A DNA stretch of 64,000 nucleotides from Streptomyces sp. f51 (lineage in GTDB: Bacteria > Actinomycetota > Actinomycetes > Streptomycetales > Streptomycetaceae), in assembly GCF_037940415.1 (NCBI RefSeq), contig NZ_CP149798.1, forward strand, positions 6,109,001-6,173,000. The letters are read 5' to 3'. Of the stretch, positions 52,257 through 60,445 are shown one piece after another. The translations under genes and the position numbers were made by a program. Each line of letters opens with the position of its first letter. The first letter of the stretch is position 1. The notes under the pieces are model-generated. The model saw only the letters and a list, made by a program, of their open reading frames with translations, was not told the DNA's origin and did not search any database.

Positions 52257-52369
52257 CGGGGCGGGCTCCCCGTACGGTCCCGCGGCACCCCGTGATCGCG
52301 GCCGTGGAACCGCATGCCCGTCGGCCGTGATTTGGGCGGATGATCCCAATGATCGATACTTGGCCGTTT

Positions 52370-52390
52370 GGGCCGGTACCGAACCGGCCC
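52370..52390. promoter_or_regulatory. Inverted repeat upstream of the transporter operon
   Basis: GGGCCGGT-ACCGA-ACCGGCCC has perfect 8-bp arms, 79 bp before the binding-protein start and 114 bp after the GntR stop. It may be an operator, a leader hairpin or a partial terminator. Confidence 0.45.
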
Positions 52391-52468
52391 CCAAGGGCCC
52401 GCCGGAGGGCCCCCGGGCCGGTCCTCACCGCCCGGTACACCAGAGCACGGCAAGAAGGGCACGGCCTC

Positions 52469-53473
52469 GTGGCACGGACACGGACCTGGGTGGGCATCGC
52501 GCTGGCGGGGGCACTGACAGTGTCCCTCGCGGGATGCAGCAGCACCGGGGGGAAGCGAGCCGAGGACGCCCGCAGAGCGGCGGCGGCCCAGGGGAGGGCC
52601 GCCGTGAACACACCCCGGTGGACCTTCGCGATGATCACCCACTCGGGCGACGGCGACACCTTCTGGGACATCGTCCAGAACGGCGCCGAGCAGGCCGCCG
52701 TCAAGGACAACATCAACTTCCTCTACTCCCACGACGACCAGGCCCAGCAGCAGGCCCAGCTCGTGGACGCGGCCGTCGACAAGAAGGTCGACGGCATCAT
52801 CGTCACGCTGGCCAAGCCCGACGCCATGAAGGCCGCGGTCGCGCGTGCCCGCAAGGCGGGCATCCCGGTGATCACGGTGAACTCCGGCTCCGAGGAGTCC
52901 AAGGCCTTCGGCGCGCTCACCCACATCGGCCAGGACGAGACCATCGCCGGCGAGGCCGTCGGTGATGAGCTGAACCGGCGGGGCCGCGAGAAGGCCCTGT
53001 GCGTCCTGCACGAGCAGGGCAACGTCGGCCACGAACAGCGCTGCGCGGGCGTGCGGAAGACCTTCCACGGGACCGTCGAGAACCTCTACGTCACCGGCAC
53101 CGACATGCCCGGCGTGCAGTCCTCCATCGGAGCCAAGCTCCAGGCCGACCGGTCCATCGACTCGGTCGTCACGCTCGGCGCGCCCTTCGCGGACACCGCC
53201 GTCAAGGCCAGGAACGACGCGGGCAGCAAGGCCGAGATCGACACCTTCGACCTCAACGCCAAGGTCGCCGCCGAACTGAAGGACGGCACCCTCGGCTTCG
53301 CCGTCGACCAGCAGCCCTGGCTCCAGGGCTACGAGGCCGTGGACCTGCTCTGGCTCCACAAGTACAACGCCGACGTCCTCGGCGGCGGCAAGCCCGTCCT
53401 GACCGGACCGCAGATCATCACCAAGGACCAGGCCTCCGAGCTGGAGCAGTACGCGGACCGGGGGACCCGATGA
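52469..53473 (+). CDS. Sugar ABC transporter substrate-binding lipoprotein
   Basis: A 334-residue periplasmic-binding-protein type 1 (RbsB/FrcB class) lipoprotein. The signal ends in the lipobox LAGC at about residues 22-25, so it is tethered outside the membrane. The mature part shows WTFAMITHSGDGDTFWDIVQNGAEQAA, KKVDGIIVTLAKPDAM and FAVDQQPWLQGYEAV, typical sugar-contact regions. GTG 52469 is chosen for AAGGG 9 nt upstream. Its stop overlaps the permease start (ATGA). The ligand is a monosaccharide or polyol; a Gfo/Idh enzyme and ROK kinase nearby allow either inositol- or fructose-like substrates. Confidence 0.92.
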   Translation: MARTRTWVGIALAGALTVSLAGCSSTGGKRAEDARRAAAAQGRAAVNTPRWTFAMITHSGDGDTFWDIVQNGAEQAAVKDNINFLYSHDDQAQQQAQLVDAAVDKKVDGIIVTLAKPDAMKAAVARARKAGIPVITVNSGSEESKAFGALTHIGQDETIAGEAVGDELNRRGREKALCVLHEQGNVGHEQRCAGVRKTFHGTVENLYVTGTDMPGVQSSIGAKLQADRSIDSVVTLGAPFADTAVKARNDAGSKAEIDTFDLNAKVAAELKDGTLGFAVDQQPWLQGYEAVDLLWLHKYNADVLGGGKPVLTGPQIITKDQASELEQYADRGTR

Positions 53474-54525
53474 CCGCCACGGCACCCGCGCCGGCGCCCG
53501 GCCCCCGTACCGACGAACGGCTCCTGAGGACCTCGCCCCTGCGCAGGCTGCTGAGCCGCCCGGAGCTCGGCTCGGTGGTCGGCGCGCTCGCGGTGTTCGT
53601 GTTCTTCGCGCTCTTCGCGGACAGTTTCGTACGCGCCGCGAGCCTCAGCACGGTCCTGTACGCGGCCTCGACCATCGGCATCATGGCCGTCCCGGTCGCG
53701 CTGCTGATGATCGGCGGCGAGTTCGACCTCTCCGCCGGCGTCATGGTGACCAGCTCCGCGCTGATCTCGTCCATGTTCAGCTACCAGATGACCGCGAACG
53801 TCTGGGTCGGTGTGGTCGTCTCGCTCTTCGCCACCCTCGCGATCGGTGTCTTCAACGGCGTCATGCTGACCCGCACCGACCCGCCGAGCTTCATCATCAC
53901 GCTCGGCACCTTCCTGATGCTGACCGGCATGAACCTCGGCTTCACCAAGCTGATCAGCGGCACCGTCTCCACCAAGTCGATCTCCGACATGGAGGGCTTC
54001 TCCTCCGCGAAGCACGTCTTCGCCTCGACGATCACCGTCGGCGGCGTCGACTTCAAGATCACCATTCTGTGGTGGCTGGCCCTGGTCGCCGTGGCCACCT
54101 GGATCCTGCTGCGCACCCGCGTCGGCAACTGGATCTACGCCGTCGGCGGCGGCGAGGAGGCGGCCCGCGCGGTCGGCGTGCCGGTCGACAGGACCAAGAT
54201 CGGCCTCTACATGGGCGTCGCCTTCGGCGCCTGGATCTCCGGCCAGCACCTGCTGTTCTCGTTCGACGTCGTGCAGTCCGGCGAGGGCGTCGGCAACGAG
54301 CTGATCTACATCATCGCGGCCGTCATCGGCGGCTGCCTGATCACCGGCGGCTACGGCTCCGCGGTCGGCGCGGCCGTCGGCGCGCTGATCTTCGGCATGG
54401 TCAGCAAGGGCATCGTCTTCGCCGAGTGGAACCCGGACTGGTTCAAGTTTTTCCTGGGCGTGATGCTGCTCCTCGCGACCCTGCTCAACCACTGGGTCCG
54501 CAAGCGCGCGGAGGCCACGAAGTGA
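53470..54525 (+). CDS. Sugar ABC transporter permease (RbsC/FrcC type)
   Basis: A 351-residue permease with about nine or ten membrane segments from residue 38 onward. The conserved region reads GIMAVPVALLMIGGEFDLSAGVMV, with NGVMLTRTDPPSFIITLGTFLMLTG, as in ribose/fructose permeases. It forms the channel, presumably as a homodimer since only one permease gene is present. The ATG overlaps the binding-protein stop and its own stop overlaps the ATPase GTG, giving one tightly coupled unit. Confidence 0.93.
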   Translation: MTATAPAPAPGPRTDERLLRTSPLRRLLSRPELGSVVGALAVFVFFALFADSFVRAASLSTVLYAASTIGIMAVPVALLMIGGEFDLSAGVMVTSSALISSMFSYQMTANVWVGVVVSLFATLAIGVFNGVMLTRTDPPSFIITLGTFLMLTGMNLGFTKLISGTVSTKSISDMEGFSSAKHVFASTITVGGVDFKITILWWLALVAVATWILLRTRVGNWIYAVGGGEEAARAVGVPVDRTKIGLYMGVAFGAWISGQHLLFSFDVVQSGEGVGNELIYIIAAVIGGCLITGGYGSAVGAAVGALIFGMVSKGIVFAEWNPDWFKFFLGVMLLLATLLNHWVRKRAEATK

Positions 54526-55346
54526 CCACGGAGACGAACATGACGGAGGAGCCCGCCGCCGCGCGGCGCCCGGCGCTCGTCGAGCTCGACGGCGTCAGTA
54601 AGTACTACGGCAACATCCGCGCCCTCGAAGGTGTCTCGCTGGAGGTCCACGCGGGCGGGATCACCTGCGTGCTCGGCGACAACGGCGCGGGCAAGTCCAC
54701 CCTCATCAAGATCATCGCGGGCCGCCACCGGCACGACGGGGGCACCCTGCGCGTCGAGGGCGAGGAGACCCGGCTGGCGTCCCCGCGCGAGGCGCTGGAC
54801 CGCGGTATCGCCACCGTCTACCAGGACCTCGCCGTCGTCCCGCTGATGCCGGTCTGGCGGAACTTCTTCCTGGGCTCCGAGCCCCGGAAGGGCTCCGGCC
54901 CGTTCAAGCGCCTCGACGTCGACCACATGCGGCGCACCACCCACGCGGAGCTCCTGCGCATGGGCATCGACCTGCGGGACGTGGACCAGCCGATCGGGAC
55001 CCTCTCCGGAGGCGAGCGCCAGTGCGTGGCGATCGCCCGGGCCGTCCATTTCGGGGCCAAGGTCCTCGTGCTCGACGAGCCCACCGCCGCCCTCGGGGTG
55101 AAACAGTCCGGTGTGGTCCTCAAATATGTGGCCGCCGCACGAGACGCCGGACTGGGTGTTGTTTTCATCACCCATAATCCGCATCACGCCTATCTCGTGG
55201 GTGATCGTTTCGTCCTGCTGAAGCGCGGCACCATGTCGGGCAGCTACACCCGGGACGGGATCACCCTGGACGAGCTGACGCGCCAGATGGCGGGCGGCAG
55301 CGAGCTGGACGACCTGCGGCACGAGCTGGAGAACCGGAGCGCCTGA
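54522..55346 (+). CDS. Sugar ABC transporter ATP-binding protein (single-domain, FrcA-like)
   Basis: A 274-residue ATPase with Walker A GDNGAGKSTLIK, Q-loop in VYQDLAVVPLMPVWRNFFLG, signature LSGGERQCVAIARA, Walker B VLVLDEPTAALG and switch His in FITHNPHHAYLVGD. Only one nucleotide-binding domain is present, unlike the duplicated RbsA, which matches FrcBCA-type importers. GTG 54522 lies in a GTGA overlap; ATG 54540 (MTEEPAAARRPAL) is an alternative. The next gene, a ROK kinase, follows after 129 bp. Confidence 0.93.
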   Translation: MTTETNMTEEPAAARRPALVELDGVSKYYGNIRALEGVSLEVHAGGITCVLGDNGAGKSTLIKIIAGRHRHDGGTLRVEGEETRLASPREALDRGIATVYQDLAVVPLMPVWRNFFLGSEPRKGSGPFKRLDVDHMRRTTHAELLRMGIDLRDVDQPIGTLSGGERQCVAIARAVHFGAKVLVLDEPTAALGVKQSGVVLKYVAAARDAGLGVVFITHNPHHAYLVGDRFVLLKRGTMSGSYTRDGITLDELTRQMAGGSELDDLRHELENRSA

Positions 55347-55475
55347 GGGTCGCGCGAGCAGGTCCCGGACGGCCGCGCGGACCGGCCGGGACGGCTCGCG
55401 GACGCCGCACGCGTCACATGTGTCACGGCGCTTCCACGGTGCGGCCCCGGTGCGGCGTAGGGCAGAATCGGCGCG

Positions 55476-56663
55476 ATGAGCACCTACCGCGACCTCGCGC
55501 TGCCCCGAGCGCTCGGCTCCGCCCGCGCGGGGGGCACCCCCATCGGCTCCGCGCGGGCCACCGTCCTGCGGACCGTGGGCACACGCGAGCGCCGCTCCCA
55601 TCTGACGGCACCCCGGGTCCCCACCGTCGGCATCGACATCGGCGGCACGAAGGTGATGGCGGGCGTGGTGGACGCCGACGGCAACATCCTGGAGAAGGTC
55701 CGCGCCGAGACGCCGGACAAGTCCAAGAGCCCCAAGGTCGTCGAGGACACCATCGTCGAGCTGGTGCTCGACCTGTCCGACCGGCACGACGTGCACGCCG
55801 TCGGCATCGGGGCGGCCGGCTGGGTCGACGCCGAACGCAACCGCATCCTGTTCGCCCCCCACCTGTCCTGGCGCAACGAGCCGCTGCGCGACCGCCTCGC
55901 CGGACGCCTCGCGGTGCCCGTCCTGGTCGACAACGACGCCAACGCGGCCGCCTGGGCCGAGTGGCGGTTCGGTGCCGGACGCGGCGAGGACCACCTCGTG
56001 ATGATCACCCTCGGCACCGGCATCGGCGGCGCGATCCTGGAGGACGGCCAGGTCAAGCGCGGCAAGTTCGGGGTCGCGGGAGAGTTCGGCCATATGCAGG
56101 TCGTGCCCGGCGGCCACCGCTGCCCGTGCGGCAACCGCGGCTGCTGGGAGCAGTACAGCTCCGGCAACGCGCTGGTCCGCGAGGCCCGCGAGCTCGCCGC
56201 AGCCGACTCCCCGGTCGCGTACGGGATCATCGAGCACGTCAAGGGCAACATCGGTGACATCACCGGTCCGATGATCACCGAGCTGGCCCGCGAGGGCGAC
56301 GCCATGTGCGTCGAGCTCCTCCAGGACATCGGCCAGTGGCTCGGCGTCGGCATCGCCAACCTGGCCGCCGCCCTCGACCCCTCCTGCTTCGTCATCGGCG
56401 GCGGCGTGAGCGCGGCCGACGACCTGCTGATCGCTCCCGCCCGCGAAGCCTTCCGCCGGCACCTCACGGGCCGCGGCTACCGCCCCGAGGCGCGGATCGC
56501 ACGCGCCCAGCTCGGCCCCGAGGCCGGCATGGTCGGCGCCGCCGACCTCGCGCGCCTCGTCGCCCGCCGCTTCCGGCGCGCCAAGCGCCGCCGCGTGGAG
56601 CGCTACGAACGGTACGAGCGCTACGCCGAGACCCGCCGCACCACCCAGCAGGAGTCGCGGTGA
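55476..56663 (+). CDS. ROK-family sugar kinase (glucokinase-like)
   Basis: A 395-residue kinase, about 80 longer than the usual glucokinase of 315-320. The core begins VGIDIGGTKVMAGVVDADG (phosphate loop) near residue 51. VLVDNDANAAAWAEWRFGAG carries the catalytic Asp, ITLGTGIGGAI follows, and the zinc motif is HRCPCGNRGCWEQY. The extra length is a 48-residue N-terminal leader and a very basic tail (FRRAKRRRVERYERYERYAET). It probably phosphorylates the sugar brought in by the adjacent importer, as in the FrcK arrangement, or serves as a second glucokinase. No DNA-binding domain is present, so it is not a ROK repressor. Confidence 0.9.
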   Translation: MSTYRDLALPRALGSARAGGTPIGSARATVLRTVGTRERRSHLTAPRVPTVGIDIGGTKVMAGVVDADGNILEKVRAETPDKSKSPKVVEDTIVELVLDLSDRHDVHAVGIGAAGWVDAERNRILFAPHLSWRNEPLRDRLAGRLAVPVLVDNDANAAAWAEWRFGAGRGEDHLVMITLGTGIGGAILEDGQVKRGKFGVAGEFGHMQVVPGGHRCPCGNRGCWEQYSSGNALVREARELAAADSPVAYGIIEHVKGNIGDITGPMITELAREGDAMCVELLQDIGQWLGVGIANLAAALDPSCFVIGGGVSAADDLLIAPAREAFRRHLTGRGYRPEARIARAQLGPEAGMVGAADLARLVARRFRRAKRRRVERYERYERYAETRRTTQQESR

Positions 56664-57241
56664 CCGCCTCGCTCCCTCGTCAGGCCACGTCCCCGGACGA
56701 GCCCCAGCGGCCCCCCGAGGACCCGCGCCACAGGTTCCGCCGCCGCGCCCTGACCCTGCTGATCATCGTGCTGCTCATCGGCGTACCGGCCGGCTACCTG
56801 GTCATCTCCGCCGACCAGAGCCGCAACAGCGGCAAGGACAAGGAGGCCAAGTACTCGGCGACCGGCCTCACCGCCGCCTGGCCCTCGCGCGTCCAGCGCC
56901 GGCTCTACCAGGTGCCCATGCCCGCCGATTCGGTCCAGGTCGCGTACTACGAGACGAACAACTGGAAGACCAGCCGGCTGTACGTCCAGTTCCGCACCAC
57001 CCGCGCGGGTCTCGACTGGTTCCTCAGGACCGTCGGCACCAGCACCGCCGACCTGAAGAAGGACCACATCACCATCAACGACCGCAACCAGAAGGTCGTC
57101 GGCTGGGAGTTCACGGGCCCGGGACCCTGGTCGGGACTCGTGCACAAACAGAAGGATCCGGCACCGACCCAGGACATCGTGGTGAACGGCGCGGGCACGG
57201 AACATCCCATGGTGTACCTCGTCTCGCGCACGATCCCGTAG
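56660..57241 (+). CDS. Membrane-anchored protein of unknown function
   Basis: A 193-residue protein with a 33-residue Pro/Arg-rich cytoplasmic start, one helix (RALTLLIIVLLIGVPAGYLVISA, about 34-54) and an exterior domain of about 135 residues. That domain begins YSATGLTAAWPSRVQRRLYQVPMPADSVQVAYYETNNWKTSRLY and has alternating aromatic strands, with no cysteines and no catalytic motif I can name. GTG 56660 overlaps the kinase stop (GTGA), so it is co-translated with the kinase and may belong to the sugar module, but I cannot assign a function. Confidence 0.75.
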   Translation: MTASLPRQATSPDEPQRPPEDPRHRFRRRALTLLIIVLLIGVPAGYLVISADQSRNSGKDKEAKYSATGLTAAWPSRVQRRLYQVPMPADSVQVAYYETNNWKTSRLYVQFRTTRAGLDWFLRTVGTSTADLKKDHITINDRNQKVVGWEFTGPGPWSGLVHKQKDPAPTQDIVVNGAGTEHPMVYLVSRTIP

Positions 57242-57355
57242 CCCCGGCCGGCCCGGGTCACGGCCGCCGCCGTGGCCGTGGGAGCCGATTGTCAGACCCC
57301 GCCCGTAGAGTCGAAGACAACTGATGCGACCGACGGGCGGGAGGTGACCAGACGT

Positions 57356-60300
57356 ATGCGGGACGGTGTGGACGTGGTGAGCGCGCGGCTGCCTTCCGCG
57401 GGCCCGCCGCCGCTGCGGACGCCCTCCGTGTCCGGCGCGGATCCGCGGCCGGGCGAGCTCACGCGGCTGCCCTCCGGCCGGTCGCTCTCCGTCCGGCTCG
57501 CCGCGGTCTTCCTGCCCGCCCCGCTGCCCCGCGACGGTCGCGTCGCCTTCTGGGACCCGAGCGGCGACCATCCGCCCGCCACGGCCGAGGGGGACAGCCC
57601 TCGGCAGGGGGAGCACCCCGAGGGGCCGCCGACCGCACCCGGCACGGGGACGCCGACGCGCGAGCACACCGCCGGGCCGGCGACCGCGCCCGGCACGGGG
57701 GCGCCAGCGCGCGAACACCCCGCCGGACCGGCGACCGCACCCGGCACAGGGACGCCCACGCGCGAGCACGCCGAGCTGACGGTCGTACGACCGCACGGCC
57801 AGGGAGTCCGCAGGAGCACCGTCCCCGCCCTGATCCTCCCCCTCGCCGAGGCCCTGCCCCTGCTCGCCGGAGCGCGGCGGGACCCCGCGGCCCATCCCGC
57901 CACCGCCTGCTGGGGCGCCGCCGCCCTGCACGCGCTGCGCCTCGTCGCCCGCGGACGCCTGCTGCCGGGGCTCACCCCGGAAGGCTTCGACGCCTGGCGC
58001 GCGGGCCCCCTGGACCCGGACGACATCGCCCACCTGAGGGCGGTCGCCGAGGCCCTTCCGTACGAAGGACACGCCGTCCCCCTGCCGGGCAGGGGACCGC
58101 TCCGGCTGCCCGAGCCCGAGGCGTTGATGCGCTCCTTCCTGGACGCGGTCGCGGACACCCTGCCCCGCACTCCCGCCGCCCCCCACACCTCAGGCAAGCC
58201 CTTCGCGGCCCGCGAGCCGCAGCGGCTGACCGGCGCCCACGACTGGGCCGCCGAGGTGGCCGCCGGCATGGACGCGGGCGTGCGGATCTCACTGCGCCTG
58301 GACCTGTCCGCCCAGCAGCTCTTCGACGACGGCGAGGGAGCGCGGCGGGCGGGCGCGGCCATCGTCCAGGTGCACAGCCTCGCCGACCCCACCCTCGTCG
58401 TGGACGCCGCGTCCCTGTGGGCGGGGGACGCCGACACGGTGTTCGGACCCCGTGCCCGCGTCGACGCCGCCCTGGCCGTCCGCCGCGCCGCCCGGGTCTG
58501 GCCACCCCTCGACCGCCTGTCCGGACAGGACGTGCCCGATGTGCTCGCCCTCTCCGAGGACGAACTCTCGGATCTGCTCGGAGTCGTCGCCACCCGGCTC
58601 GGCGCCGCCGGTGTCGCCGTGCACTGGCCCCGGGACCTGGCGCACGACCTGAGCGCCTCCGCCGTGGTGCGTCCGGCACCCGGATCGGCGACCGACGGGA
58701 CCGGATTCTTCGAGAGCGAGGAACTCCTCCAGTTCCGCTGGCAGTTGGCCCTCGGCGGAGATCCGCTCACCGAGGCCGAGATGGACGCCCTGGCAGAAGC
58801 CCACCGGCCGGTCGTGCGGCTGCGCGACCAGTGGGTCCTGGTCGACCCCGCCCTCGTCCGCAAGGCCCGCAAGCGCGAACTGGGCCTGCTGGACCCGGTG
58901 GACGCCCTCTCCGTCGCGCTCACCGGAATGGCCGAGGTCGAAGGGGAGACCGTCGAGGCGGTGCCGGTCGGGGCCCTCGCCACGCTCCGCGACCGCCTCA
59001 CGGCCGGGGTGACCCCCGTCGAGCCCCCGCCCGGCCTGGACGCCCGCCTGCGGGACTACCAACTCCGCGGCCTCGCCTGGCTGGACCTCATGACCTCCCT
59101 CGGCCTCGGCGGCTGTCTCGCCGACGACATGGGGCTCGGGAAGACCGTCACGCTCATCGCGCTCCACCTGAAGCGGGCCCGCAGCGAACCGACCCTGGTG
59201 ATCTGCCCCGCCTCGCTCCTCGGCAACTGGCAGCGGGAGATCACCCGGTTCGCCCCCGGCGTCCCCGTGCGCCGGTTCCACGGCCCCGACCGCACCCTCG
59301 ACGGCCTCGACGGCGGCTTCGTCCTCACCACGTACGGCACGATGCGCTCGGCCGCCGCCCACCTCGCCGAACAGCCCTGGGGCATGGTCGTCGCCGACGA
59401 GGCGCAGCACGTCAAGAACCCGTACTCGGCGACGGCGAAGGCGCTGCGCACGATCCCGGCCCCCGCGCGCGTGGCGCTCACCGGCACACCGGTGGAGAAC
59501 AACCTCTCCGAACTGTGGGCCCTGCTCGACTGGACGACCCCGGGCCTGCTCGGCCCCCTCAAGTCCTTCCGCGCCCGCCACGCGCGCGCCGTGGAGAACG
59601 GGGAGGACGAGGAGGCCGTGGCCCGACTGGCCCGGCTGATCCGCCCGTTCCTGCTGCGCCGGAAGAAGTCCGACCCCGGCATCGTGCCCGAACTCCCGCC
59701 CAAGACGGAGACCGACCACCCCGTCCCGCTCACCCGCGAACAGGGCTCTCTGTACGAGGCCGTGGTCCGCGAGTCCCTGCTGGCCATCGAGACCACGCAG
59801 GGCATCGCCCGCCGGGGCCTGGTGCTGAAGCTGCTGACCTCGCTCAAGCAGATCTGCGACCACCCGGCGCTGTTCCTGAAGGAGGACGCGCAGGCGGCCG
59901 CGCTCGGGACCTCCGCGCGCTCGGGCAAACTGGCCCTGCTCGACGAGCTGTTGGACACCCTGCTGGCCGAGGACGGCTCGGCGCTCGTCTTCACGCAGTA
60001 CGTGGGCATGGCCCGCCTCATCACGGAACACCTGACCGCCCGCGCCGTCCCGGTCGAGCTTCTGCACGGCGGTACGCCGGTCCCCGAACGCGAACACATG
60101 GTGGACCGCTTCCAGAGCGGCGCGACCCCCGTCCTGGTCCTGTCGCTCAAGGCGGCCGGCACCGGCCTGAACCTCACCCGCGCCGGGCACGTCGTCCACT
60201 TCGACCGCTGGTGGAACCCCGCCGTCGAGGAGCAGGCCACCGACCGCGCCTACCGCATCGGCCAGACCCAGCCCGTCCAGGTGCACCGGCTCATCACCGA

Positions 60301-60445
60301 GGGCACGGTCGAGGACCGGATCGCCGAGATGCTGGAGGCGAAGAGGGCCCTCGCCGACGCGATCCTCGGCTCCGGCGAGGCGTCCCTGACGGAGCTGACC
60401 GACCGCGAGCTGTCGGACCTCGTCTCACTGCGGAGGCCCGCATGA
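57356..60445 (+). CDS. SNF2-family helicase/ATPase (DEAD/DEAH-type, SNF2_N plus helicase C)
   Basis: A 1029-residue SNF2-family ATPase. After a variable N-terminal half, the motor begins with LRDYQLRGLAWLDLMTSLGLGGCLADDMGLGKTVTLIAL (Q motif and Walker A). It continues with VVADEAQHVKN (DEAQ box), LTGTPVENNLSELWALLDW, LVFTQYVGMARLI and VHFDRWWNPAVEEQATDRAYRIGQ (motif VI), all intact. It would translocate on double-stranded DNA. ATG 57356 is chosen for GGAGGTGA 8 nt upstream. A 17-residue unit is repeated three times near residues 90-140. The stop overlaps the SWIM-protein gene, a conserved actinobacterial pairing of unknown role; repair or genome defence is a guess. Confidence 0.9.
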   Translation: MRDGVDVVSARLPSAGPPPLRTPSVSGADPRPGELTRLPSGRSLSVRLAAVFLPAPLPRDGRVAFWDPSGDHPPATAEGDSPRQGEHPEGPPTAPGTGTPTREHTAGPATAPGTGAPAREHPAGPATAPGTGTPTREHAELTVVRPHGQGVRRSTVPALILPLAEALPLLAGARRDPAAHPATACWGAAALHALRLVARGRLLPGLTPEGFDAWRAGPLDPDDIAHLRAVAEALPYEGHAVPLPGRGPLRLPEPEALMRSFLDAVADTLPRTPAAPHTSGKPFAAREPQRLTGAHDWAAEVAAGMDAGVRISLRLDLSAQQLFDDGEGARRAGAAIVQVHSLADPTLVVDAASLWAGDADTVFGPRARVDAALAVRRAARVWPPLDRLSGQDVPDVLALSEDELSDLLGVVATRLGAAGVAVHWPRDLAHDLSASAVVRPAPGSATDGTGFFESEELLQFRWQLALGGDPLTEAEMDALAEAHRPVVRLRDQWVLVDPALVRKARKRELGLLDPVDALSVALTGMAEVEGETVEAVPVGALATLRDRLTAGVTPVEPPPGLDARLRDYQLRGLAWLDLMTSLGLGGCLADDMGLGKTVTLIALHLKRARSEPTLVICPASLLGNWQREITRFAPGVPVRRFHGPDRTLDGLDGGFVLTTYGTMRSAAAHLAEQPWGMVVADEAQHVKNPYSATAKALRTIPAPARVALTGTPVENNLSELWALLDWTTPGLLGPLKSFRARHARAVENGEDEEAVARLARLIRPFLLRRKKSDPGIVPELPPKTETDHPVPLTREQGSLYEAVVRESLLAIETTQGIARRGLVLKLLTSLKQICDHPALFLKEDAQAAALGTSARSGKLALLDELLDTLLAEDGSALVFTQYVGMARLITEHLTARAVPVELLHGGTPVPEREHMVDRFQSGATPVLVLSLKAAGTGLNLTRAGHVVHFDRWWNPAVEEQATDRAYRIGQTQPVQVHRLITEGTVEDRIAEMLEAKRALADAILGSGEASLTELTDRELSDLVSLRRPA
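57631..57771 (+). repeat. 51-bp tandem repeat, three copies, in the SNF2 gene
   Basis: Copies start at 57631, 57682 and 57733 (GACCGCrCCCGGCACrGG...), exactly 51 bp apart; the third is cut short. It encodes a 17-residue unit of the form TAPGTGTPTREHTAGPA without changing frame, probably a flexible linker open to copy-number change. Confidence 0.85.
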
